The position numbers were made by a program, and so were the translations under genes. This document shows positions 28,539 through 37,324 of a stretch of DNA of 64,000 bases, piece after piece. How positions within the stretch are numbered: the stretch's first letter is position 1; each line of letters opens with the position of its first letter. The notes beneath the pieces were generated by a model. That model saw only the letters and a program-made list of their open reading frames with translations. It did not search any database and was not told the origin of the DNA. The DNA is from Clostridium weizhouense (lineage in GTDB: Bacteria; Bacillota; Clostridia; Clostridiales; Clostridiaceae). Location of the stretch: NCBI RefSeq assembly GCF_019431045.1, contig NZ_JAHXPT010000004.1:62001-126000 (forward strand), given 5' to 3'.

Positions 28539-29897
28539 CTAGAAAGGCAACTTTCCAAACAAACCTTTTTTAGCTTGCTTTTGTAATGATTTCATTTGTT
28601 TCATGTTTTTTTTCATCATATCATAGCTTTTCATGAGTTTATTAACTTCTTGTATTGTTGTACCTGATCCTTTGGCTATTCTCTTCTTTCTAGAACCTGC
28701 TGTAGATCCCGAATTAAGCAAGCTAGGATTTCTTCTTTCTTTAGCTGTCATTGATTGAATTACAGCCTTTGTTTTATTCATAGCTTCTTCACCTTTAGCT
28801 AAATCAACACCTTGGAGTTCTTTTGAATTCATTCCAGGTATCATTTCTAAGATTTTATTCAAAGGTCCAAGCTTTTTCATTTGCTCCATAGCCATTAGAT
28901 AATCATCAAAATTAAATTCTTGATTTAACATTCTTTTACCTAAATCAGCTGCTTCTTTTTCATCTATTGCTGACTGAGCTTTTTCTATAAGAGATAATAC
29001 ATCTCCCATACCTAAAATTCTTGAAGACATTCTATCTGGATGGAACACTTCAAAATCATTCATCTTTTCACCAGTACCAATATATTTTATTGGTCTATCA
29101 ATAATTGTTCTGATAGAAAGAGCTGCTCCACCTCTAGTATCACCATCTAATTTAGTTAATACAACACCAGTTATATTTAAATCATTATTAAAACTTTCTG
29201 CAACATTTACTGCATCTTGACCTGTCATTGAATCAACAACTAAAAGTATTTCTGATGGTTTAACATTTTCTTTAATATCTTGTAATTCCTTCATAAGATC
29301 TTCGTCTATATGAAGTCTACCAGCTGTATCTATAATAACAACATTATTACCATTATCTTTAGCGTGAGCTATACCAGCTTTTGCAATATCAACTGGATTA
29401 ACTTTATCCCCCATAGAAAATACTGGAATCTCAATTTGCTTTCCAACTACCTCTAATTGCTTTATAGCTGCTGGTCTATAAACGTCACATGCAACTAACA
29501 ATGGTTTTTTATTGTTTTTTCTAAGTTGTAATGCAAGTTTACCACACATAGTAGTTTTACCTGCTCCTTGTAAACCAACTAACATAATAACTGTAGTGCC
29601 TGAACTAGAGTAATTAAGTTTACTCTCACTTCCACCCATAAGATTAGTAAGTTCTTCGTTAACTATTTTAATAACTTGTTGCCCTGGTGTTAAGCTTTCA
29701 AGTACTTCACTTCCAACACATTTAGAGCTAACATTTGAAATAAATCCTTTAACAACTTTATAGTTAACATCTGCTTCTAATAATGCAAGCTTTACTTCTC
29801 TCATGGCTTCTTTTATATCTTTTTCAGTTAGCTTCCCTTTACCCTTTAACTTTCTAAAAGTTTCCTGTAATTTTTCGCCTAAACCTTCAAAAGCCAT
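28539..29897 (-). CDS. ffh: Signal recognition particle protein Ffh
   Basis: Ffh (SRP54) binds the SRP RNA and signal sequences and docks with FtsY. The 452-residue protein has the N domain (1-95), the G domain with GLQGAGKTTMCGKLA and DTAGRLHID, TKLDGDTRGGAALS, and the Met-rich M domain (about 300-452) with RIAKGSGTTIQEVNKL and a run of Met/Lys-rich sequence at the C terminus that grips signal peptides. Its receptor ftsY is encoded two genes upstream, and ylxM between them is its usual partner. Confidence 0.98.
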   Translation of the reverse strand: MAFEGLGEKLQETFRKLKGKGKLTEKDIKEAMREVKLALLEADVNYKVVKGFISNVSSKCVGSEVLESLTPGQQVIKIVNEELTNLMGGSESKLNYSSSGTTVIMLVGLQGAGKTTMCGKLALQLRKNNKKPLLVACDVYRPAAIKQLEVVGKQIEIPVFSMGDKVNPVDIAKAGIAHAKDNGNNVVIIDTAGRLHIDEDLMKELQDIKENVKPSEILLVVDSMTGQDAVNVAESFNNDLNITGVVLTKLDGDTRGGAALSIRTIIDRPIKYIGTGEKMNDFEVFHPDRMSSRILGMGDVLSLIEKAQSAIDEKEAADLGKRMLNQEFNFDDYLMAMEQMKKLGPLNKILEMIPGMNSKELQGVDLAKGEEAMNKTKAVIQSMTAKERRNPSLLNSGSTAGSRKKRIAKGSGTTIQEVNKLMKSYDMMKKNMKQMKSLQKQAKKGLFGKLPF

Positions 29898-29910
29898 GTT
29901 TACCTCCTCC

Positions 29911-30240
29911 TTATAAATTTTCTAGTCTTTCTTTTAATATTAAATATTCATCGTTATTTATAGAATATTTTTCTTTTATATCATCTAAAAAATTTATAAT
30001 ATCTTTTTCTCTTTTTATACTCTTTTGAAATAAGTTAAGCTTACTTTCATATAACAGAAGTTGTTTATAGCATCTTTTAATTAAATCATGAATTGCTTGA
30101 CGACTTGTTTTATTTAATTCAGCTATTTCTGCTAAAGATAAATCGTCATTATAGTACAATTCCATAATGCTACGTTGTTTTTCAGTTAATAACGGACCAT
30201 ATAAATCCATAAATAATGAAATTTCAACTCGATCTTCCAT
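29911..30240 (-). CDS. ylxM: YlxM family DNA-binding/SRP-associated protein
   Basis: A 109-residue YlxM protein: the N-terminal half has a sigma-70 region-4-like helix-turn-helix (LSLAEIAELNKTSRQAIHDLIKR) and the C-terminal half is charged and helical. YlxM has been linked to SRP function in streptococci; in other Firmicutes it is predicted as a helix-turn-helix protein. It is immediately upstream of ffh (13 nt gap) and has a strong promoter between it and ftsY, so ylxM-ffh-rpsP-khpA can be transcribed independently of smc-ftsY. Confidence 0.93.
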   Translation of the reverse strand: MEDRVEISLFMDLYGPLLTEKQRSIMELYYNDDLSLAEIAELNKTSRQAIHDLIKRCYKQLLLYESKLNLFQKSIKREKDIINFLDDIKEKYSINNDEYLILKERLENL

Positions 30241-30264
30241 AAAATCACCTTACCCACAAAAGAG

Positions 30265-30293
30265 ATTTTAACAGCATTTATTATGGCTGTCAA
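30265..30293 (-). promoter_or_regulatory. Internal promoter upstream of ylxM-ffh-rpsP-khpA
   Basis: TTGACA (30288-30293), 17 nt, TAAAAT (30265-30270) on the minus strand, in the 113-nt gap after ftsY. The -35 element also forms part of a 10-bp hairpin (about 30288-30311) with an AAAA loop. Confidence 0.7.
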
Positions 30294-30353
30294 GTATTTT
30301 TACTTAACAGTTAATTTTTTTAGACATTTTTTATATTTATTATTATTTTACTT

Positions 30354-31262
30354 CTAAATTAATGCTTCTGCAAAGCTTTCTGCATCAAATTCTTGTAAAT
30401 CTTCTATTCCTTCTCCTACCCCTATATATCTAACAGGAATATTTAAACTTTGTTTTATAGAAAGTACAACTCCTCCTTTTGCAGTTCCATCTAACTTAGT
30501 TAAAATTATGCCATCTATAGGACAAACCTCCATAAATTGTTTTGCTTGAATAACTGCATTTTGACCTGTTGTTGCATCTAATACCAATAAAGTTTCTTTT
30601 TTTATACCAGCTAATTCTCTATCAATTATTCTATTTATTTTTTCTAATTCATTCATTAAATTCTTTTTATTATGAAGTCTTCCGGCAGTATCACATATTA
30701 ATACTTCAGTATTTCTAGCTTTTGATGCTTCAATAGCATCAAATACTACTGCTGCTGGATCTGCTCCTTCTGTATGTTTTATTAAATCAACCTCTGCTCT
30801 TTTACTCCACACTTCTAATTGATCTATTGCAGCTGCTCTAAATGTATCTGCTGCAACAAGTAAAACTTTTTTCCCATCTTTTCTATTTTTAGCTGCCAAC
30901 TTTCCTATTGATGTAGTTTTTCCTACCCCATTAACCCCAATTACCAGCATCACTTTCTTTTCATCATCACCATCTTCATAACTGCCTTCTAATAACATTT
31001 CTTTTATTACTTCTTTTAATGCTGGTTTAACTTCTTGAGGATCATTTATTTTTTCTTTACGTATCTTATTTTTTAATCTTTCTATAATGTCTATAGTAGT
31101 ATCCATACCTATATCAGATGTTATTAATATTTCTTCTAACTCTTCATATAAATCTTCATCTATAGATATTGCTATATTTAAAGCTTCATTTATTTTGTCA
31201 GTTAAATTATCTCTAGTTTTAGTTAATCCCTCTTTTAATTTATTAAACAAATTTCCAAACAA
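30354..31262 (-). CDS. ftsY: Signal recognition particle receptor FtsY
   Basis: FtsY docks SRP-ribosome complexes to the membrane. The 302-residue form has the helical N domain (about 1-95) and G domain with GVNGVGKTTSIGKLA, DTFRAAAIDQLE, DTAGRLHNKKNL, TKLDGTAKGG and GVGEGIEDL, and lacks the long acidic A domain of E. coli, as in other Firmicutes. It starts with TTG (31262), with GGAGG 9 nt upstream. It follows smc, a pairing conserved in Firmicutes. Confidence 0.98.
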   Translation of the reverse strand: MFGNLFNKLKEGLTKTRDNLTDKINEALNIAISIDEDLYEELEEILITSDIGMDTTIDIIERLKNKIRKEKINDPQEVKPALKEVIKEMLLEGSYEDGDDEKKVMLVIGVNGVGKTTSIGKLAAKNRKDGKKVLLVAADTFRAAAIDQLEVWSKRAEVDLIKHTEGADPAAVVFDAIEASKARNTEVLICDTAGRLHNKKNLMNELEKINRIIDRELAGIKKETLLVLDATTGQNAVIQAKQFMEVCPIDGIILTKLDGTAKGGVVLSIKQSLNIPVRYIGVGEGIEDLQEFDAESFAEALI

Positions 31263-31380
31263 ATCTAATTCCTCCTAAATTTTAAGTATATTTAATTAAA
31301 TTCTATAATTATGTTATATTTTAAAATAACATTAAACAAGATTTTTTTCAAAGCATAATCTTATAGTAATATCTATCATT

Positions 31381-34300
31381 TTAACTATTTGATAAATCTA
31401 CAGATACAACTTTAGAAATTCCTTTTTCTTCCATAGTGATTCCATATATAACATCGCTTACTTCCATAGTTCCTTTTCTGTGAGTTATAACTATAAATTG
31501 TGTATTCTTTGAAAACTTAGTTAAAAACTCAGCATATCTATAAACATTAGCATCATCTAACGCTGCTTCTATTTCATCTAATATACAAAATGGTGTTGGC
31601 TTCATCTTTAATATTGAAAATAATAGTGCTATAGCAGATAAAACTTTCTCTCCACCAGACATTAAATTTATATTTTGTAACTTTTTACCCGGTGGCTGTA
31701 CATTTATTTCTATATTTGCTGTAAGTTCATCACCATCTGATAAAATAAGTTCAGCACTTCCACCTTTAAATAATTCTTTAAAAGTTTGATTAAAATTATA
31801 ATTTAACACCTTAAAATTTTCTTTAAACAACTCTTTCATCTTAATTGTCATTTCTTCAATTACAGACTCTAATTCTTTTTTAGCATTTTCTAAATCATTT
31901 TCTTGAGATGACATAAATTCAAACTTTTCTTTAACTTCTTCATATTCTTGAATAGATGCTAAATTCACTGTACCTAATGCTGTTATCTGAGACTTTAATT
32001 TAAAAATTATTTCTTTTACTTTCGCTTCATCTTCAACTTCTGTTGCTATATCTAAAGCTTCTACATATGTTAATTCTAATTCTTCATTTAATTTTTTATA
32101 ATAATTTTCTTTTTCAATTTCTTTTTTAGCTTTAGTAAGTTCACTTTTATTAATATCCTTTTCCTCAAGACTAATCATTTGAAAAATATTATTTATTAAA
32201 TTATCTTTTTCTGTAAACTTTTCTTTTAGTTTTTCTTTTAATAATTCTTTATCTTTAAATATTTTTTCTAAATCTTGAATTTTATTATTATTTTCTTTAA
32301 TTTCAACTAATTTATTCTTTATAGCTTCTTCATTTTTATTTAGATTATAAATATTATCTTTAATTTCATTTTTCAAATCTTTTTCTTTTATAAATAAGTT
32401 TTCTAAATCTTTTTTTAATCTTAAAACCGCATTTTTTTCATTTTGAATTATTTCATCTAATGTTGCTTTGTATATTTTAGCCTCAGTGATCTTTTCATTA
32501 TTTTCATTTATCTCTTTAGACTTATTTTTTATAAGTTCCTCTAATTGAAAACTTCTATCCTTATTAAATGTATTTTTATTTTCAATAGACTTAATTTCTA
32601 ATTTTTTATTTTCAAGTTTATTATTAAATTTAATTATTTCATTAGTTATTCGTAAAATTTCGTTATTAGTAATCTCTAAATTATCTTTAAATTTCTTTGT
32701 ATCACTTTGTAATCTTTGGACTTCACTTTGTTTTTTAGTTATTTCAATATTTTTGTCATGAATTTCATCTTTTTTATTTAATATTTCTTCATCTAAAACT
32801 TTAATTTTCTCTTTTAAATCAAATATTTCTTTTTGAATTTCAGTAAATTTCACTTTACTTTTTTCTATTTGTAATGAGATTTCTTCAATTTCTCTTTTTC
32901 TCCCAAGTACATTAGTATGTTTCGAATATATACTTCCTCCTGTTAATGCTCCACCTGGACTTATTATTTCCCCATCCAAAGTAACAATTTTATATTTATA
33001 GTTACCTAATTTTGATATTTTTAAAGCAGAATCCATGTCTTTACATATTATTATTCTTCCTAATGCATAATCTAAGACATCTTTATACTCTGGTAGACAT
33101 GAAATTATTTCACTTCCCAAACCAATATATCCATTAACATTTGTGATTTTATTATCCAAAATCAGCCTTTTACCTTTTATTATATTTAAAGGTAAAAAAG
33201 TAGCTCTTCCTAAATGATTATCCTTTAAATATTTAATTAATCTTTTAGCATTTTCTTCATTTTGAGTAATTACATTAGAAATCGATGCTCCTAAAGCTAT
33301 TTCTATAGCAACTTCATACTCTTTAGATACACTAAAAATATCACCTAATACTTTAGTATTTTTTACATTCGATATTTTTCCCTTTTCAATAGATTCCATT
33401 AATCTTTTAACTGACTTATTATATCCTTCGTACTGCTTTTCTAGATTTTCTAACATATTTTTATTCGCATCTAGCTTGGCCAAATTATTGTTTAAATTTC
33501 TGAGTTCATTTTCTGTATTCGATAATTTTCTAACTAATGCAGTCATAGAGCTCTTTTCTTCTAATATAGCTTTTTCAAGAGACTTTATTTCATCTTTTTC
33601 ATTATTTATAATATCTAATAATTTTTCATAAGTTGCTGCATTAATAGATATATTATGACTTATAAATTCACATGACTTCTGTAATTCAAGTTTCTTTTCT
33701 TCTTTTAATGAAATATCTCTGCTTATTAATGTTATTTCATTTTTTATATCTGAATTACTTCTTAAAAGTTCAAATTCATTTTCCTTTAATTCATTAAATT
33801 CTTCTTCCATTTTCTTGAATTTATTTGAAGAATTTAATTGTGATTTTTCTAATTCATCTATAAGCAACTTCTTTTGTTCTTGTTCACTTAATTTAGAATC
33901 TAAAGATATATTTAGTTTATCTTTTTCTTCAGTCAACTGCTTAATATTAGATTCTATATTCTTAATTTCTTCCTCATTTTTTTCTATTTTCTCTTGAAGA
34001 TTTTTTATTCTTTCTCTAGATAATTCTATATTTTTAGAATCTTCATTAATTATATCTTTGATTTCATAATATAAATTCTTATCTTTATTAGTTTCTTCTT
34101 CTAAACTTTCTATATCTTTTTCAATTAATTTAAGTTCTTGTTTTTGAATATTTAACTTATTTCTTTTTTCTTCTATAATATAATTCTTTTTATTCAATTC
34201 ATCATTAAAGTACTTTAATTCTTCCTCTTTTATTTTTATATGTTTAACTAAAAGAGAAACCTCATTTTTTCTTAAATCACAAGAAATCTCATTAAATTTA

Positions 34301-34938
34301 ATTGCTTTTTCTCTTTCAAGTTTTAGTGGTTCTATTCTCTCTTCATAAGTGGATATTATGTCTCTTATTCTAATCAAATTATTATCAGTATTAGATAACT
34401 TCTTCTCTGCTTCTTCTTTTCTAGTTTTAAACTTAACTATTCCTGCCGCTTCTTCTAAGAGTGCTCTTCGTTCTTCAGGTTTCCCACTTAAAATAGATTC
34501 TATTTTTCCTTGACCAATTAATGAATAACCTTCTTTACCTATACCTGTATCCATAAAAAGATTAGTTACATCTTTTAATCTACACTTCTTATTGTTGATT
34601 AAATATTCAGATTCGCCTGATCTAAATATTCTTCTAGATACAGTAACTTCATTATATTCCGTTGAAAGCTTCTGATCACTATTATCTAAAGTTAAAGAAA
34701 CTTGTGCTAATCCTACTGGTTTTCTATATTGAGTTCCAGCAAAGATTACATCTTCCATCTTCCCTCCTCTTAGAATCTTAATGCTTTGTTCTCCCAAAAC
34801 CCATCTTACCGCATCTGAAATATTACTTTTACCACTACCATTGGGTCCTACTACTGCAGTCACTCCATTGTTAAACTTTAATTCTGTCTTATCTGCAAAG
34901 GATTTAAATCCTCTTATATCTAGTGATTTTAAAAACAC
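31381..34938 (-). CDS. smc: Chromosome partition protein SMC
   Basis: SMC is the condensin ATPase that extrudes DNA loops. The 1185-residue protein has the N-terminal head with Walker A GPNGSGKSN (32-40), two long coiled-coil arms (about 170-500 and 670-1020), a hinge (about 510-665, with LGDIFSVSKEYEVAIEIALG), and the C-terminal head with signature LMSGGEKVLSAIAL and Walker B CILDEIEAALDD. The GTG start has AAGGAG 8 nt upstream; this SD overlaps the stop codon of a 32-residue peptide gene. scpA and scpB are not in the window. Confidence 0.98.
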   Translation of the reverse strand: MFLKSLDIRGFKSFADKTELKFNNGVTAVVGPNGSGKSNISDAVRWVLGEQSIKILRGGKMEDVIFAGTQYRKPVGLAQVSLTLDNSDQKLSTEYNEVTVSRRIFRSGESEYLINNKKCRLKDVTNLFMDTGIGKEGYSLIGQGKIESILSGKPEERRALLEEAAGIVKFKTRKEEAEKKLSNTDNNLIRIRDIISTYEERIEPLKLEREKAIKFNEISCDLRKNEVSLLVKHIKIKEEELKYFNDELNKKNYIIEEKRNKLNIQKQELKLIEKDIESLEEETNKDKNLYYEIKDIINEDSKNIELSRERIKNLQEKIEKNEEEIKNIESNIKQLTEEKDKLNISLDSKLSEQEQKKLLIDELEKSQLNSSNKFKKMEEEFNELKENEFELLRSNSDIKNEITLISRDISLKEEKKLELQKSCEFISHNISINAATYEKLLDIINNEKDEIKSLEKAILEEKSSMTALVRKLSNTENELRNLNNNLAKLDANKNMLENLEKQYEGYNKSVKRLMESIEKGKISNVKNTKVLGDIFSVSKEYEVAIEIALGASISNVITQNEENAKRLIKYLKDNHLGRATFLPLNIIKGKRLILDNKITNVNGYIGLGSEIISCLPEYKDVLDYALGRIIICKDMDSALKISKLGNYKYKIVTLDGEIISPGGALTGGSIYSKHTNVLGRKREIEEISLQIEKSKVKFTEIQKEIFDLKEKIKVLDEEILNKKDEIHDKNIEITKKQSEVQRLQSDTKKFKDNLEITNNEILRITNEIIKFNNKLENKKLEIKSIENKNTFNKDRSFQLEELIKNKSKEINENNEKITEAKIYKATLDEIIQNEKNAVLRLKKDLENLFIKEKDLKNEIKDNIYNLNKNEEAIKNKLVEIKENNNKIQDLEKIFKDKELLKEKLKEKFTEKDNLINNIFQMISLEEKDINKSELTKAKKEIEKENYYKKLNEELELTYVEALDIATEVEDEAKVKEIIFKLKSQITALGTVNLASIQEYEEVKEKFEFMSSQENDLENAKKELESVIEEMTIKMKELFKENFKVLNYNFNQTFKELFKGGSAELILSDGDELTANIEINVQPPGKKLQNINLMSGGEKVLSAIALLFSILKMKPTPFCILDEIEAALDDANVYRYAEFLTKFSKNTQFIVITHRKGTMEVSDVIYGITMEEKGISKVVSVDLSNS

Positions 34939-34950
34939 TCATCCCACTCC

Positions 34951-35049
34951 TTATAGTAAAAATAATGCTGGTAAAAATCCTATAATAAAACTTAAAATAA
35001 TAAAAACAATCATTACTATTTTCAATTTTTCTCTAGTCTTTCTTTTCAT
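34951..35049 (-). CDS. Small predicted membrane peptide (32 aa) upstream of smc
   Basis: An ORF of 32 residues starting with ATG at 35049 after a full AAGGAGTG site at 6-nt spacing. It begins with a positively charged segment (MKRKTREKLK) followed by one hydrophobic stretch (IVMIVFIILSFIIGFLPALF) long enough to span the membrane, N-in by charge. The stop TAA forms the start of the smc SD (TAAGGAG), so both genes are likely translationally coupled. It is preceded by a promoter (35074-35102) and is the first gene of the smc operon. I do not recognise it; function is unknown. Confidence 0.7.
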   Translation of the reverse strand: MKRKTREKLKIVMIVFIILSFIIGFLPALFLL

Positions 35050-35073
35050 AAACAACACTCCTTATTTCTATTA

Positions 35074-35102
35074 ATTTTATCTTAAAGGCAATAAAATATC
35101 AA
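35074..35102 (-). promoter_or_regulatory. Promoter of the smc operon
   Basis: TTGATA (35097-35102), 17 nt, TAAAAT (35074-35079) on the minus strand, between the radical SAM terminator and the 32-residue peptide gene. Confidence 0.65.
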
Positions 35103-35125
35103 TAAATTCTGATATACACTTAAAA

Positions 35126-35145
35126 AGCGAGAGTCTCCTCTCGCT
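35126..35145 (-). terminator. Intrinsic terminator after the radical SAM gene
   Basis: A perfect 8-bp GC-rich stem AGCGAGAG/CTCTCGCT (35126-35133, 35138-35145) with a 4-nt loop and minus-strand tail TTTTTAAG. The stop codon of the radical SAM gene lies at the start of the stem. Confidence 0.85.
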
Positions 35146-36166
35146 AATATTTTATAATTAAATTTTTACCATCAACTGATAATTCTATACTAGCTCTATC
35201 AATTTTAGGATTTTGCCTTACTAAAACATCTTTGTTTTTTATCATATTAAAATATTTTTTCTTATTTGAATAGAGTTTGCTTATATCTTTAGGATTTATC
35301 TGAATTATCAATTTATCAGATTCCTTTATATTTTTAATAATTAAATTTGAAATTAAACTTCCTTCAACTAATTCTCTAAATGCAGGATGAAATGGTCCTG
35401 CAACTATATCTCTACCTTCATTTATGCTTTCTGTAGGTTGTAATCCAATTCTAATTACAGTTATATCATTCTCTCTATATAGTTCATACATATTTTTACT
35501 TATTTCAACAGCCTGATCTAATGAATAAGGAATATAATCTCCTCTATAATACATTTCTTCCATAGGTGTATCTTTTATAACTAAAGATGGATATATTCTA
35601 CAAATATCTGGTTTCATCTGAATAGATAATTTAGTTGTTTTAATATCTGTTTCAAATGTATCTCCTGGTAATCCTGGCATGATTTGATGTCCTAAAGTAA
35701 ATCCATATTTTTTAATTAACTCTGAAGCATTTTTAACATCTAAAACACTATGACCTCTTCCAGCTCTCCTTAAAATTTCATCATCCAAAGATTGAACACC
35801 AAGTTCTATTATATCAACATTGTATTCTTTTAAATATGTTAATATATAATCATTAATTGCATCTGGTCTTGTAGATAATCTTATTTTATTTATAAACTTT
35901 TTATCTTTATATTCTTTTGCAATTTCTAAAAATTCTCTCTGCTTTTTTTCTTTGATAGCTGTAAATGTTCCTCCAAAGAATGAAACTTCTATAGTTGCTT
36001 CTTTATTTTTTATAGTTTCTAAATATTCATCTATAGTCTTCCTTACGATTTCTGTAGTTACAGTATCCTTAAGACCTGTTATTCTATCCTGATTACAAAA
36101 TACACAATTATGTGGACAACCTTCATGTGGCACAAATATAGGTATTATATAATAATTTTTACTCAT
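35144..36166 (-). CDS. Elp3-like radical SAM protein (no acetyltransferase domain)
   Basis: A 340-residue radical SAM enzyme of the Elp3/YhcC-like group. The [4Fe-4S]-SAM motif is C17-x3-C21-x2-C24 (GCPHNCVFCNQ), followed by EVSFFGGTFTA and LGVQSLDDEILRRAGRGH, hallmarks of the Elp3 family. The C-terminal GNAT domain of true Elp3 is missing; the tail is about 80 residues of unknown fold. Eukaryotic/archaeal Elp3 modifies wobble uridine; the bacterial short form has no assigned role that I know. It overlaps the end of rnc by 8 nt and lies between rnc and smc, a recurring clostridial arrangement. Confidence 0.88.
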   Translation of the reverse strand: MSKNYYIIPIFVPHEGCPHNCVFCNQDRITGLKDTVTTEIVRKTIDEYLETIKNKEATIEVSFFGGTFTAIKEKKQREFLEIAKEYKDKKFINKIRLSTRPDAINDYILTYLKEYNVDIIELGVQSLDDEILRRAGRGHSVLDVKNASELIKKYGFTLGHQIMPGLPGDTFETDIKTTKLSIQMKPDICRIYPSLVIKDTPMEEMYYRGDYIPYSLDQAVEISKNMYELYRENDITVIRIGLQPTESINEGRDIVAGPFHPAFRELVEGSLISNLIIKNIKESDKLIIQINPKDISKLYSNKKKYFNMIKNKDVLVRQNPKIDRASIELSVDGKNLIIKY

Positions 36167-36857
36167 TCCTATTTTCCAATCTTTTTAATGCTTCTTTCGC
36201 CGAATTTTGTTCTGCTTCTTTTTTACTATATCCAGATCCTTCCCCCATAATCTGACCATCTATAATTACATTTGTAAAAAACTTTCTTCTATGTGGAGGA
36301 CCCTCATATTTAACTAATTCATATTGTATTAAGATTTCTCCATCTTTTTGTAGTAATTCTTGAAGCTTAGTTTTAAAATCTAAAACTATTTCATTATTTA
36401 TTGCTTTTTTTATTATTTCTTCAAAATGAAGTAATATGAAATCTTGAGCAAACCCAGTACCTTTATCTAAGTAAACCGCTGCTATTACTGCTTCTACTGC
36501 ATCTGCTTGTATTGATATTCTATCTCTACCACCAGTAAGTTCTTCCCCTTTACTCATACGTATATATTCACCAAGATTTAATTTTTTTGCAATTTCATAA
36601 AGTGAATTCTCACAAACTATTAAACTTCTAATTTTAGTTAATTCACCTTCTGATTTATTTTTGAAATTATTAAATAGATATTCTGTAATACAAAGTTGCA
36701 ATACAGCATCTCCTAAAAATTCCAATCTTTCATTATATTTAGCATCTTTAAATTGATTTCCAAATGAACTATGAGTTAATGCTGTCTTTAATAATGAAGG
36801 ATTGTTAAAATAAACTCCCAAGTTGTTTTCTATATCATTAATTTTATATTTATTCAT
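36159..36857 (-). CDS. rnc: Ribonuclease III
   Basis: RNase III cuts double-stranded RNA, including 30S rRNA precursors and many mRNAs. The 232-residue protein has the catalytic signature ERLEFLGDAVLQL and KGEELTGGRDRISIQADAVEA (acidic metal ligands), and a C-terminal dsRNA-binding domain ending GSGYSKKEAEQNSAKEALKRL. The start at 36857 has AAGGAGTG 6 nt upstream; a 6-bp hairpin (TTGAAG/CTTCAA, 36870-36887) abuts this SD. A terminator after acpP lies between acpP and rnc. A long perfect stem in the plsX leader is a possible substrate. Confidence 0.97.
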   Translation of the reverse strand: MNKYKINDIENNLGVYFNNPSLLKTALTHSSFGNQFKDAKYNERLEFLGDAVLQLCITEYLFNNFKNKSEGELTKIRSLIVCENSLYEIAKKLNLGEYIRMSKGEELTGGRDRISIQADAVEAVIAAVYLDKGTGFAQDFILLHFEEIIKKAINNEIVLDFKTKLQELLQKDGEILIQYELVKYEGPPHRRKFFTNVIIDGQIMGEGSGYSKKEAEQNSAKEALKRLENRNE

Positions 36858-36982
36858 TTTATACACTCCTTGAAGTTTATTCTTCAACTTGCTAGAGAGC
36901 TATAAATAAATAATATTTTTATAAGTATTTATCATTTATTTTTCTAACATAACAAATTCAAGAATAAACTAGTTATAAATAA

Positions 36983-37004
36983 AATCCCGCTTATAGGCGG
37001 GATT
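36983..37004 (-). terminator. Intrinsic terminator of acpP
   Basis: AATCCCGC/GCGGGATT stem (36983-36990, 36997-37004) with a 6-nt loop; minus-strand tail TTTATTTATAAC. It starts 4 nt after the acpP stop. Confidence 0.8.
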
Positions 37005-37007
37005 ATT

Positions 37008-37238
37008 TTATTCTTCGTGATGAGCTTTTACATAGTTAACGACATCTCCAACGGTCTTAAAGCCTTCAACATCTTCGTCTGGTATTTCCATATCTAATTC
37101 ATCTTCTAACGCCATTATAAGTTCAACTATATCTAATGAATCAGCATTTAAATCTTCAATAAATGATGAGTCCATAGTAATACTTTCTAAATCTATGCTT
37201 AGCTTATCAGCTACAATATTTTGAATCTTTTCAAACAT
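37008..37238 (-). CDS. acpP: Acyl carrier protein
   Basis: A 76-residue ACP with the phosphopantetheine attachment serine S34 in [13 protein letters not shown]. It carries acyl chains for fatty-acid and phospholipid synthesis. It has its own promoter with a palindrome over the -10 region and a terminator directly after it, so a short monocistronic mRNA is likely besides the plsX-acpP transcript. The fabD and fabG genes that separate plsX from acpP in Bacillus are absent here. Confidence 0.98.
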   Translation of the reverse strand: MFEKIQNIVADKLSIDLESITMDSSFIEDLNADSLDIVELIMALEDELDMEIPDEDVEGFKTVGDVVNYVKAHHEE

Positions 37239-37265
37239 TTATTTCACCTCCCAAACTCTACATTT

Positions 37266-37296
37266 AGATAATAGTATATATTATCTTGCTCGTCAA
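37266..37296 (-). promoter_or_regulatory. acpP promoter with overlapping palindrome
   Basis: TTGACG (37291-37296), 17 nt, TATTAT (37268-37273). A perfect inverted repeat AGATAATA-5 nt-TATTATCT (37266-37286) covers the -10 and most of the spacer, an operator-like placement. The sequence does not resemble the FapR operator I know. Confidence 0.6.
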
Positions 37297-37324
37297 TATG
37301 AATTTAATAGTTTATTAAGAAGAT

